A stretch of 6,119 nucleotides of DNA from an uncultured Cellvibrionales bacterium (GCA_937897785.1 CALCNB010000403.1:1-6119); one strand, 5' to 3'; positions 1-5,978 are shown, counted from the first letter of the stretch. The notes: generated from the sequence alone by a model not told the origin. Numbers and translations: made by a program.

Positions 1-464
1 GATTTGACGAGCAAATTGAAATATTTCGTGGTTTGGAAACGGGCGAATATTTTGGTTACCAAGGTGAGCATCATACTATGCCGGCCAACCGAATGAATCC
101 TGTGACTGGTACGCCCACGCCCATCATTATTGGCGGACACTCAGAGCCAGCGTTAAAGCGAGCCGCTAGAGTCGGTGACGGTTGGATTGCGGCTGGCGGC
201 GATATTCCAGAAATGAAAGCCTATATTTCACGGCTTAATGACTTACGTGATGAGTATGGCACAGCAGATAAGCCGTTTGATATTTGGGGTGCTGGTGCTG
301 CAGCGTTTAGCCAAGAAGGTCTTGAGGAGTTAGCTGATATTGGTGTTACCGGCGTTGGTATTGGTTTCCGTGATGTTTACAAGGGTCAGCCAGATGCGCC
401 GCTAGAAGAAAAAATTCAGCAGTTACAGTGGTATGCGTCTGAATTTATTAATAAGGAAGACTAA
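1..464 (+). CDS. Luciferase-like (LLM) flavin-dependent monooxygenase, C-terminal part
   Basis: This is the C-terminal portion of a gene that enters from outside the window; the first whole codon is at position 3 and the frame is open to the edge. About 153 residues are visible. The stretch TPIIIGGHSEPALKRAARVG followed by DGWIAAG is typical of the bacterial luciferase-like monooxygenase fold, where the late barrel strands help hold the flavin phosphate (FMN or F420). The family oxidises organic substrates using reduced flavin or, in F420 members, acts as a dehydrogenase or reductase. The substrate cannot be told. The stop TAA overlaps the ATG of the next LLM gene by one base (TAATG), so the two are probably translationally coupled and may work as a pair. 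A TTG at 33 is internal to the open frame and is not taken as the start. Family assignment is secure; the role is not. Confidence 0.85.
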   Translation, partial: FDEQIEIFRGLETGEYFGYQGEHHTMPANRMNPVTGTPTPIIIGGHSEPALKRAARVGDGWIAAGGDIPEMKAYISRLNDLRDEYGTADKPFDIWGAGAAAFSQEGLEELADIGVTGVGIGFRDVYKGQPDAPLEEKIQQLQWYASEFINKED

Positions 465-1462
465 TGCCTCTACTGATGACTCGCTACGATCTTCGTCGGC
501 CGGATTTTTGTCAAGCAACACGATCAGAGCTTTACCAAGCTGCGATTGATCAAGTTGAATGGGCTGATCGACATAATTTTTTAGCCGTGGTGGTTTCTGA
601 ACACCACAGTGCCGAAGACGGTTATTTGCCCTCGTCTCGTGTGATGGCGGGCGCTTTTGCGGCACGGACTAAAAATATACAAATTCATTTATCAGCGTTG
701 ATAGCGCCATTGCATGACCCTGTTCGGTTGGCGGAAGACTTGGCTGTGTTAAGCTTGATGAGTAACGGTCGTATTGTGCCAATTATCAGTGCGGGTTATC
801 GCGAGGAAGAATTTGTTGCTATTGGTAAATCGCTAAGCGACAGAAAAGCCTATATGGATATGATTATGCCTTTTTTACGTCAGGCATTCACTGGTGAACC
901 TTTTGAATATTTAGGGCAAGAGATTGTGGTAACACCCAAGCCTGATACTATGCCCATGTTGGTCATGGGGGGTAGCACCAAAGTTGCCGCAAGGCGTGCG
1001 GCTAGGGACGCTGATTATTTTATTCCTGCTGTACCGGAAGTATTTGAGGAATATCGCGCTGAGCTTAAACGTTTAGGTAAGCCCGATATGGGTGCCAGCG
1101 CTAAACAGCCCTCTACCTGTTATTTTGCGGCCGATGATCCCGATGCTTTTTGGGATGAATTGGCGCCGCATGCCATGCATGAACAAAACTCCTACGCAGA
1201 ATGGGCTGAAAAATCCGGTGTGCCATCGCCTTATTCTTTTTATTCTGATAAGAATAGCTTGCGTGACAGCGGCAAATACACCGTCTTAACGGCAGAGCAA
1301 ATGATCGATCAGTTTAATACCATGCATAAGAATGAGCCTTTGATTATGTCGCCGTTAGTGGGCGGATTGTCGCCTTCAACCTCATGGCACAGTCTGCATA
1401 CCTTCGAGCATAAGGTATTTCCTTTTATTGGTGAATCAGGTACCGGTGTTTTTAAAGACTGA
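464..1462 (+). CDS. LLM class flavin-dependent oxidoreductase (bacterial luciferase-like)
   Basis: A complete 332-residue protein, a normal length for the family. Near the N-terminus SEHHSAEDGYLPSS (residues 45-58) matches the early barrel motif of luciferase-like monooxygenases, where the EHH segment lies beside the flavin site. SNGRIVPIISAGYREEEF (100-117) and MGGSTKVAARRAARDADYF (about 168-186) are the other family landmarks. No signal peptide or membrane segment is seen, so it should be cytosolic. The ATG start overlaps the previous stop by one base, which argues for coupled translation with the upstream LLM. The two proteins are not near-identical, so this is either an old duplication or two subunits or successive enzymes. 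Whether the cofactor is FMN or F420, and what is oxidised, cannot be decided from the sequence. Confidence 0.9.
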   Translation: MPLLMTRYDLRRPDFCQATRSELYQAAIDQVEWADRHNFLAVVVSEHHSAEDGYLPSSRVMAGAFAARTKNIQIHLSALIAPLHDPVRLAEDLAVLSLMSNGRIVPIISAGYREEEFVAIGKSLSDRKAYMDMIMPFLRQAFTGEPFEYLGQEIVVTPKPDTMPMLVMGGSTKVAARRAARDADYFIPAVPEVFEEYRAELKRLGKPDMGASAKQPSTCYFAADDPDAFWDELAPHAMHEQNSYAEWAEKSGVPSPYSFYSDKNSLRDSGKYTVLTAEQMIDQFNTMHKNEPLIMSPLVGGLSPSTSWHSLHTFEHKVFPFIGESGTGVFKD

Positions 1463-1463
1463 G

Positions 1464-1471
1464 TGCATCTT
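1464..1471 (+). repeat. TGCATCTT repeat, copy 1, directly after the LLM stop
   Basis: The 8-mer begins one base after the stop codon. With the next bases it reads TGCA-TCTT-TGCA, whose arms are complementary and could form a very small hairpin. The same 8-mer recurs behind the next two genes. It may be a processing or pausing signal, or chance. Confidence 0.5.
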
Positions 1472-1490
1472 TGCAGCAGATTAATAACTT

Positions 1491-1495
1491 GGGAG
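1491..1495 (+). promoter_or_regulatory. Strong ribosome binding site of the sulfotransferase gene
   Basis: GGGAG lies six bases before the ATG at 1502, in a purine-rich run (GGGAGTAGGGG). It fixes the start of the sulfotransferase and is clearly stronger than the sites before the thioesterase and nasT genes. Confidence 0.75.
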
Positions 1496-1501
1496 TAGGG
1501 G

Positions 1502-2749
1502 ATGGCAGCAGATATTACGATTGATGATTTGGCTAACCCTCGGCTCAATGATGTACAGCAAGCAGCACGTCAATACGGTGAAACGCTCACTGTTGAGTTA
1601 AATCGTCATTCTATTATGGCGGAAGCCGAAGCGACAGTAGGATTAAGTGACTGGGGTGATAAAGGTTTTGTCGAGCGACTCGACTTATTGTGCGATGAAT
1701 GGAATGAAGATACTAATATTAATGGCATAGGCCGACTTTCACTGCGAAACAAACTGCTTCAACATGCCACCAGTCGTTTATTAATACAGCAGCAATGGTC
1801 GCTGCATCCTGAGATTCAAACCATTAACATCGAACAGCCTATTATTGTTGCAGGTTTGCCGCGCTCGGGTACTACACATCTGTTAAATTTAATGGCGGCC
1901 GATCAGCGCTTGCGAGCCTTACCCTTGTGGGAAAGCTATGAGCCTGTGCCGCGACCTAATGAAGCATTGACTGCAGACGGCGTTGACCCCCGTTATCAAC
2001 GTTGTGAAGATGCGTGGCAATCGATGCAAGCAATGACTCCCTTAGTTGCAGCCATGCACCCTATGAACCCCGATCATATTCATGAAGAGCTAGAGCTGAT
2101 GGGGCCGAATTTTGGCTCCTATAACTATGAGTGGCTCAGTCATTCGCCGCGCTGGAGGGGTCATTACTACCGTGAGGATCAGACCTATCAATATGAATAC
2201 ATGCGCGATGTCTTAAAGCTATTAACCTGGCAGCAGCGTAATACCGATAAACCTACCCGTTGGGTATTAAAATGTCCGCAGCATCTAGAACAACTCACGG
2301 TGTTGCAAAAAGTCTTTCCCGACGCCACCGTAGCTATCACTCATAGAGATCCGGTGGCCGTAATTCAGTCGGCGATTACGATTATGGCTTATGGCCAACG
2401 ATTAAGTCGAAAGCAAGTAATGACTGAGCAGTTAGCCGCTTATTGGATTGATCGCGTCGACTATTTACTTCGCGCCTGTATGCAAGATCGAGATTGTTTG
2501 CCTGCTGAACAAAGTATTGATATTAAATTTAAAGATTTGATTCAAAATGACGTTGCGAGCGTTGAAAAAATTTATCAGCGCGCTGGGTTGCCTATGACTG
2601 CATTGGCAGAACAACAGCTCAGTGAGTTTGTTGAGCAACACAAAGAGGATTATGGTCGCGTTATTTATGATCTTGAAGGCCAGTTTGGTGTTAACCCCGT
2701 GACGTTAAGGCAGCAATTTGATTTTTATGCCCGACGATTTCTTGTATAA
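1502..2749 (+). CDS. PAPS-dependent sulfotransferase family protein
   Basis: A 415-residue protein of the large bacterial sulfotransferase family, which moves a sulfuryl group from PAPS to a hydroxyl or similar acceptor. The 5'-phosphosulfate-binding loop is clear: IIVAGLPRSGTTHLLNLM, with PRSGTT at residues 120-125, preceded by a hydrophobic strand. KCPQHLEQL (257-265) and THRDPVAVIQS (280-290) fit the central region and the 3'-phosphate-binding helix, and YGRVIYDLEGQFGV (384-397) fits the usual C-terminal segment. About 110 residues precede the PAPS loop, as in related proteins of lipid-degrading bacteria. No signal peptide or transmembrane segment is visible. It begins 39 bases after the LLM stop behind a good ribosome binding site, so it is likely in the same operon. 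The acceptor is unknown; a steroid, alcohol or lipid hydroxyl would be a guess from family habit. Confidence 0.9.
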   Translation: MAADITIDDLANPRLNDVQQAARQYGETLTVELNRHSIMAEAEATVGLSDWGDKGFVERLDLLCDEWNEDTNINGIGRLSLRNKLLQHATSRLLIQQQWSLHPEIQTINIEQPIIVAGLPRSGTTHLLNLMAADQRLRALPLWESYEPVPRPNEALTADGVDPRYQRCEDAWQSMQAMTPLVAAMHPMNPDHIHEELELMGPNFGSYNYEWLSHSPRWRGHYYREDQTYQYEYMRDVLKLLTWQQRNTDKPTRWVLKCPQHLEQLTVLQKVFPDATVAITHRDPVAVIQSAITIMAYGQRLSRKQVMTEQLAAYWIDRVDYLLRACMQDRDCLPAEQSIDIKFKDLIQNDVASVEKIYQRAGLPMTALAEQQLSEFVEQHKEDYGRVIYDLEGQFGVNPVTLRQQFDFYARRFLV

Positions 2750-2750
2750 T
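2745..2750 (+). promoter_or_regulatory. Possible -10 box (TATAAT) inside the end of the sulfotransferase gene
   Basis: A perfect TATAAT hexamer covers the sulfotransferase stop codon, 40 bases before the thioesterase ATG. The region 16-18 bases upstream is only T-rich (TTTTTA), not a good -35, and there is no extended TGn. It could give the thioesterase an extra weak promoter, but a chance hexamer is about as likely. Confidence 0.25.
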
Positions 2751-2763
2751 AGCTTCACATTTT

Positions 2764-2771
2764 TGCATCTT
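2764..2771 (+). repeat. TGCATCTT repeat, copy 2, between sulfotransferase and thioesterase
   Basis: Second exact copy of the 8-mer, 14 bases after the sulfotransferase stop. The flanking bases give GCA-TCTTATC-TGC, again a tiny stem round a loop that starts with TCTT. Confidence 0.5.
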
Positions 2772-2790
2772 ATCTGCTAGGTTAATATTT

Positions 2791-3477
2791 ATGTCGGATT
2801 CTTTTGATCCCTTTGCAACACCTGAAACCAAAGAACCACGCAACCAAGAGTGGGCGGCTAAGCGGCGTGTTTCAGAAGCCACGCGACGACTAATTACCAA
2901 TTTGGTGACCAGCACTGACTCGGCAGAAGAGTTGAATCGCATTGCTGAGCAGGTAGAGGTGCAGGCGAATGCCTTAGCTAGAGGTAAAAGTTTAAAAGGG
3001 ATTACTGCCTTTGAGTTTTCTGAGACCGGCGACTATGGCTCACGCTTCCAGATTGCCTATGAGTTAAATCCTGTGTTTGGTAAAAGTAATCCTTTAGCGC
3101 CGCCGTTCAATATTTGGTTCGACGGTGATAAAGCTTATGGTCAGGTTCGCATGGATTGGCAGTACGAGGGGCCGCCTAATTCTGTCCATGGTGGTTTTGT
3201 TGCAGCTCTGTTTGATCAGTTCTTAGGTGTGGCACAAAAAATGACGAAACAACCAGGGTTTACTGGTACATTAAATATTCGCTATTTAGTGCCTACGCCG
3301 ATAGATACCGATTTGCGACTTGAAGGATGGGTAGAAAAAATAGAAGGCCGTAAAAATTTCTTAGTCAGTGAAATGTGGGCGGGCGATACGCTTACCGCGC
3401 GTTGTGAAGGTATCTTCATATCAGCGTCAATGGAAGCGCTAAAGAAGTTAAGAAATCGTTACAATCAGGTTGATTAA
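2791..3477 (+). CDS. PaaI-like hotdog-fold thioesterase with N-terminal extension
   Basis: A 228-residue protein. The second half is a hotdog domain of the PaaI/acyl-CoA thioesterase type: FNIWFDGDKAYGQVRMDWQYEG (about 106-127) leads to PPNSVHGGFVAALFDQFLG (128-146), where N130, H133-G134-G135 and acidic D142 lie at the positions used for thioester hydrolysis in this family. Typical PaaI proteins are about 140 residues; here some 85 extra residues precede the domain. They are charged and probably helical (WAAKRRVSEATRRLITNLV and onward), with no recognised domain. The likely role is hydrolysis of acyl- or aryl-CoA thioesters in the cytosol. A modest AGG lies nine bases before the ATG. Position after two monooxygenases and a sulfotransferase suggests catabolism or modification of one lipid-like or aromatic compound; this is inference. 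Confidence 0.85.
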   Translation: MSDSFDPFATPETKEPRNQEWAAKRRVSEATRRLITNLVTSTDSAEELNRIAEQVEVQANALARGKSLKGITAFEFSETGDYGSRFQIAYELNPVFGKSNPLAPPFNIWFDGDKAYGQVRMDWQYEGPPNSVHGGFVAALFDQFLGVAQKMTKQPGFTGTLNIRYLVPTPIDTDLRLEGWVEKIEGRKNFLVSEMWAGDTLTARCEGIFISASMEALKKLRNRYNQVD

Positions 3478-3480
3478 GAG

Positions 3481-3497
3481 TGATGCATCTTGGTGCA
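3481..3497 (+). promoter_or_regulatory. Possible NtrC binding site upstream of nasTS
   Basis: Read on the - strand this is TGCACCA-AGA-TGCATCA, compared with the NtrC consensus TGCACCA-N3-TGGTGCA: one half is perfect and the other matches 4 of 7. A further TGCAC half-site lies on the - strand at 3504-3508. The pair is centred about 90-115 bp upstream of the start predicted from the sigma-54 element at 3570-3586, a normal enhancer distance. Supporting context is nitrogen control of nasTS. The overlap with the TGCATCTT repeat means another explanation is possible. Confidence 0.35.
3484..3491 (+). repeat. TGCATCTT repeat, copy 3, after the thioesterase stop
   Basis: Third exact copy, six bases after the thioesterase stop. 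It sits in an imperfect hairpin at 3483-3509 (ATGCA / TGCAT outer arms, TTGG / CCAG inner arms, two-base bulge). No T-tract follows, so a normal intrinsic terminator is not supported. It also overlaps the NtrC-like site listed separately. Confidence 0.5.
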
Positions 3498-3569
3498 ATG
3501 CCAGTGCATGTAAACAGTTGTTCCTGATTTTGCGTTGTATTTCCTCGTTAAGCTACTGATTTTATCTCG

Positions 3570-3586
3570 ATGGCATAGATCTTGTA
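3570..3586 (+). promoter_or_regulatory. Sigma-54 (-24/-12) promoter for nasTS
   Basis: The sequence ATGGCATA-GATC-TTGTA aligns with the sigma-54 consensus YTGGCACG-N4-TTGCW: the GG at -25/-24 and the G at -13 are present with exact spacing, while the C at -12 is T. Predicted transcription start is about 3597, 285 bases before nasT. A nearly identical element (15 of 18 bases including the following T) precedes the nrtA leader, which makes chance less likely. A sigma-70 reading (TATACA at 3585-3590) lacks a -35 box. Confidence 0.55.
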
Positions 3587-3596
3587 TACAATCAGG

Positions 3597-3881
3597 AGTA
3601 TCAACAGATCATCTAATTGCGATTTTTATTTTTAAGTTATGAGTTTCTTTCTGCATGACTTCTTGGCTCACTATGAAAAAGTGGAACTTGCCGCATACAG
3701 AAGATTTGATTTTGATCACCTTGCGGTTAATTTTTGCCAGCGGTAATGCAAGTATTTTTTCTTTAACTATGTCTTTTAACCTAGAGAGCATAATTAATAT
3801 CGGTATAAGCCGGCTTTTGCATTTTTTGGGTAGTTAGAGTAATCAAGAATTCTACATTCTTGCCAGCTAAATAGATATTTA
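3597..3881 (+). other. Long untranslated leader of nasT with a start-proximal hairpin
   Basis: This stretch is AT-rich and has no convincing gene. A 60-codon open frame at 3655-3837 has composition and hydrophobicity unlike the neighbours and no good ribosome binding site. The clearest structure is a perfect 7-bp stem, CAAGAAT (3844-3850) and ATTCTTG (3856-3862), with a 5-base loop, ending 19 bases before the nasT ATG. No T-tract follows, so it is not a terminator. A small GC element (CGG-N6-CCG, around 3799-3812) is followed by T-rich sequence but is too short to call. nasT has no evident Shine-Dalgarno sequence, so the hairpin might affect initiation. Confidence 0.4.
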
Positions 3882-4484
3882 ATGACAACTTCTTTATTGA
3901 CATCGATACGCGTTATGTTGGTAGACGACGTTCCAGCGCGAGCGGCCATAGTCGATAGCCATCTAGTGGCTGCAGGCTATGATGTGGTGTCTGTACTACC
4001 AAGTGCTACTGGTTTGTTGTTTCAGATTGAACAGCATCGCCCCGATGTCATTTTAATTGATCTACAATCACCTGGCCGTGACGTACTGGAAAGTCTCTCG
4101 GTCATTAATATTCATAATCCCACCCCTGTGATTATGTTTTCTGAGGAAGAAGACCCTAGTTTTATTGAGGAAGCTGTCGATGCAGGTGTTAGTGCTTATT
4201 TAATGGGTGGTTTTGATGCTAAACGCGTCAAGCCGGTTATTGATGTCGCCCTCGCTCAATTTAAATTATTTCAATCATTGCGTAAGGCCTTAGACACTAC
4301 GAGAAATCGCCTAGAAAGCCTTTCCACTATTGATAAGGCTAAAAGTCTTCTGATTAAACAGCATAACTTTACCGAACAAGAGGCTCACCAACAATTGCGC
4401 AGGCTCTCGATGAATAGTAACCAAACGCTACAGCAAGCGGCGCAATCGGTCGTGACTATCCTTGAAAATAAAAACTCAAATTAA
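3882..4484 (+). CDS. nasT: NasT: ANTAR-domain nitrate/nitrite antiterminator
   Basis: A 200-residue cytoplasmic regulator with two domains. Residues 8-127 form a response-regulator receiver fold: acidic pair D15-D16, D60 at the phosphoacceptor place (VILIDLQSPGRD), S87 at the Ser/Thr place, then AVDAGVSAYLMGG. The usual lysine after the Y-L strand is absent (M108/G109), which fits NasT proteins, known to be controlled by binding NasS rather than by a kinase. After a helical linker (128-148), residues about 143-195 are an ANTAR RNA-binding domain: IDKAKSLLIKQHNFTEQEAHQQLRRLSM, then LQQAAQSVV. ANTAR domains bind twin hexaloop hairpins in leader RNA and prevent terminator formation; a fitting terminator leader lies at 5910-5978. 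nasS begins nine bases after its stop. The ATG has a poor ribosome binding site, but the receiver domain starts right after it, and no upstream in-frame start is better. Confidence 0.92.
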   Translation: MTTSLLTSIRVMLVDDVPARAAIVDSHLVAAGYDVVSVLPSATGLLFQIEQHRPDVILIDLQSPGRDVLESLSVINIHNPTPVIMFSEEEDPSFIEEAVDAGVSAYLMGGFDAKRVKPVIDVALAQFKLFQSLRKALDTTRNRLESLSTIDKAKSLLIKQHNFTEQEAHQQLRRLSMNSNQTLQQAAQSVVTILENKNSN

Positions 4485-4493
4485 GATGTGACT

Positions 4494-5612
4494 ATGAATT
4501 CGATTATTTCTAACAAACTTCCTCCTGCTGAACGCCCAGACTTGAATATTGGCTACATGAGGTTGAGTGATAGTGCACCTATTATTCTTGCTCAAGAGTT
4601 GGGTATGTACCGTGATTATGGTCTCAATGTTAGCCTGCATCGAGAGGTTTCTTGGGCTAACATTCGTGACAAGATGATAGCCGGCACTTTTGACGCCTGC
4701 CAAATGCTGGCGCCAATGGGGATGGCTACTACTTTGGGAGTAGCAGGCATTCGGGCGCCAATTATTACGGGGCTAGTCCTTTCTCTCAATGGTAACGGTA
4801 TTACTCTTTCTTCTTCACTTTGGAAACAATTGCAACTTAATTCTAAGGTTGTTACGTATGATCCGCTTCTTACCGCTCGGGCATTGAAGGCTGAAATCGA
4901 CAAAACGGGGCATCAATTGACTTTTGCCACTGTGCATAACTTTTCTACCCATACATTGCTTCTACGGCAATGGCTAGGGTTAGCCGGCATCGACCCTGAT
5001 GCCGATACGAGAATCATTGTGTTGCCCCCCGAGCAAATGGTCGACAGCTTAGCTCAAGGTGTTATCGATGGGTTTTGTGTGGGTGAGCCTTGGAATAGTA
5101 TTGCGGTAGAGTACGGGGCAGGGGTGCTGGCGACGACAGGGGTTCGTTTATGGAATGGCGCGCCTGAAAAGGTTCTTGCCGTAATGGAAGATTGGCATGA
5201 AAAATATCCTACTACGCATTTGCGTTTGCGTTTGGCATTAATGAAGGCCTGCCGCTGGTTGGCGGATATGAATCATCGTGAACAGGTTATTGAGATACTT
5301 TCACAGCCTTCTTATCTTGATCTTCCTACTGAATATTTGCGACCCTCGTTAACAGGTCGATTATTTCATCAGCGTGCCCAAGAGCATTCCGAACAGACAA
5401 ACTTTCATGTCTTTGACCCTGAGAATGCTGGGTTTCCCTGGCGTTCAGATGGCGACAGCATGATTGAACAGATCACACCGTTATTAGGCAAAGATATTAA
5501 TCAAGAGCGAGCTTGCTCTTTGGTACAGCGCTGTTTTCGCACTGACCTTTACCGTGAGGCGGCACAACTTCTCAATATTGACTGTCCGGATCAAGACTAT
5601 CGGTCAACGTGA
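4494..5612 (+). CDS. nasS: NasS: cytoplasmic nitrate/nitrite sensor (NrtA/CmpA-like binding protein)
   Basis: A 372-residue protein of the NrtA/CmpA/SsuA-type ligand-binding family. It has no signal peptide or lipobox, as expected for NasS, which binds NasT in the cytosol and frees it when nitrate or nitrite is bound. Family landmarks are LNIGYMRLSDSAP (17-29), VSWANIRDKMIAGTFDACQM (52-71) with W54, HNFSTHTLLLRQWLGLAGIDPD (148-169) with H153, and LPPEQMVDSLAQGVIDGFCV followed by GEPWN (177-201). W54 and H153 lie in segments that contact nitrate in NrtA, so the pocket looks intact. ATG 4494 is chosen because AAGA lies seven bases upstream; a GTG at 4488 would add two residues. It is co-transcribed with nasT. 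Two hairpins follow the stop, without a T-tract. Confidence 0.9.
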   Translation: MNSIISNKLPPAERPDLNIGYMRLSDSAPIILAQELGMYRDYGLNVSLHREVSWANIRDKMIAGTFDACQMLAPMGMATTLGVAGIRAPIITGLVLSLNGNGITLSSSLWKQLQLNSKVVTYDPLLTARALKAEIDKTGHQLTFATVHNFSTHTLLLRQWLGLAGIDPDADTRIIVLPPEQMVDSLAQGVIDGFCVGEPWNSIAVEYGAGVLATTGVRLWNGAPEKVLAVMEDWHEKYPTTHLRLRLALMKACRWLADMNHREQVIEILSQPSYLDLPTEYLRPSLTGRLFHQRAQEHSEQTNFHVFDPENAGFPWRSDGDSMIEQITPLLGKDINQERACSLVQRCFRTDLYREAAQLLNIDCPDQDYRST

Positions 5613-5622
5613 GCTGGATTTT

Positions 5623-5671
5623 CCATGATGAGCGGTGTCATGGGGCTTAACTAGAATGTATTACTAAGCCC
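5623..5671 (+). other. Two tandem hairpins after nasS
   Basis: The first is CCATGA (5623-5628) pairing with TCATGG (5638-5643) round a 9-base loop. The second is GGGCTTA (5643-5649) pairing with TAAGCCC (5665-5671) round a 15-base loop. Both stems are perfect and sit 10-59 bases after the nasS stop. What follows is AAAAACTG rather than a T-tract, so they are not classic intrinsic terminators; they may protect the 3' end of nasTS mRNA or slow polymerase. Confidence 0.5.
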
Positions 5672-5708
5672 AAAAACTGTGCTAATTACCTTGGCTTTTT
5701 CAACTCTT

Positions 5709-5725
5709 CGCACTGTATATGTGCA
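5709..5725 (+). promoter_or_regulatory. Possible NtrC enhancer site upstream of nrtA
   Basis: CGCAC-TGTATAT-GTGCA has the NtrC dyad GCAC-N7-GTGC with exact spacing; the innermost C and G of the consensus (TGCACC-N5-GGTGCA) are both T. It lies about 145-160 bp upstream of the start predicted from the sigma-54 element at 5843-5859, a suitable enhancer distance. Confidence 0.4.
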
Positions 5726-5819
5726 AACTTTATCAGTAGCTCGTGCAAACCACTGCTCGATGATTGATTCAAATTAAGTTTTTTATTCGAAATTAACGGT
5801 TCTCAAGCAATATTTAGCG

Positions 5820-5841
5820 TTTTTTTTGCAGCGTAAAAAAA
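5820..5841 (+). promoter_or_regulatory. Symmetric T8/A7 tract directly upstream of the -24 box
   Basis: Eight T and seven A surround GCAGCGT and end one base short of the sigma-54 element. Such A-tracts bend DNA and could help an enhancer-bound activator reach polymerase. No convincing IHF consensus was found in the region. As RNA it would be a weak A-U hairpin, but it lies upstream of the predicted start. Confidence 0.3.
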
Positions 5842-5842
5842 G

Positions 5843-5859
5843 TTGGCATATATTTTGTA
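5843..5859 (+). promoter_or_regulatory. Sigma-54 (-24/-12) promoter for the nrtA unit
   Basis: TTGGCATA-TATT-TTGTA matches the sigma-54 consensus with GG at 5845-5846 and G at 5857 in exact spacing, and T instead of C at -12. The predicted start is about 5870, giving a 129-base leader that contains the terminator. TTGGCA could also serve as a -35 box, but the hexamer 17 bases on (TTAATT) is a poor -10. Confidence 0.55.
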
Positions 5860-5909
5860 TTCAAGTTAATTGTTTAATCACGTTTCACATTCTTCAGGAT
5901 CATTCATTA

Positions 5910-5923
5910 GGGTAATGAAGCCC
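5910..5923 (+). promoter_or_regulatory. ANTAR-type hexaloop hairpin (P2) in the nrtA leader
   Basis: GGGT (5910-5913) pairs with GCCC (5920-5923; one G-U and three G-C pairs) and closes the 6-base loop AATGAA, with A at loop position 1 and G at position 4, the conserved bases of ANTAR-protein targets. Its 3' arm takes up C5922 and C5923, the first two bases of the terminator 5' arm, so binding by NasT would block the terminator. A second, weaker hexaloop candidate is at 5865-5878 (stem GTTA/TAAT, loop ATTGTT). A competing perfect 7-bp hairpin at 5903-5919 (loop GGG) could replace P2. Confidence 0.55.
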
Positions 5924-5978
5924 ACCTCAGGTTTATCCGCTGGATACCCCTGCAGGTGGTTTTTTTTTGTTTTTTTTT
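5922..5978 (+). terminator. Intrinsic terminator (attenuator) in the nrtA leader
   Basis: CCACCT (5922-5927) pairs with AGGTGG (5954-5959), continued by CAGG (5928-5931) with CCTG (5949-5952) and one bulged C; an inner TATCC/GGATA stem (5934-5938 and 5942-5946) tops the structure. It is followed at once by nine T, a G, and nine more T. It sits 20 bases before the nrtA start codon with no gene ending nearby, so it must act on transcripts entering nrtA, as expected for NasT-controlled attenuation. Confidence 0.85.

Noticed and set aside
1309..1548. 79-codon open frame on the - strand
   Set aside because: Antisense to the end of the LLM gene and the start of the sulfotransferase, both well supported; the translated sequence has no family features.
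2691..2942. 83-codon open frame on the - strand
   Set aside because: Opposite the sulfotransferase end and thioesterase start; a shadow frame with no recognised motif.
3785..3830. Second attenuator in the nasT leader
   Set aside because: CGG/CCG and the AAGCCGGCTT palindrome are followed by T-rich sequence, but the stems are too short and there is no A1/G4 hexaloop next to them.
3655..3837. 60-codon open frame on the + strand before nasT
   Set aside because: No good ribosome binding site, no recognisable domain, and AT-rich low-information composition within a probable leader; an antisense open frame covers the same region (3609-3791), as expected by chance.
4616..4903. 95-codon open frame on the - strand within nasS
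   Set aside because: Lies wholly opposite conserved nasS codons and shows no protein-family signal.
5643..5671. Intrinsic terminator for nasTS
   Set aside because: The stem is perfect, but A-rich sequence follows it on the + strand and no T-tract is present on either side in the right orientation, so it is listed only as a hairpin.
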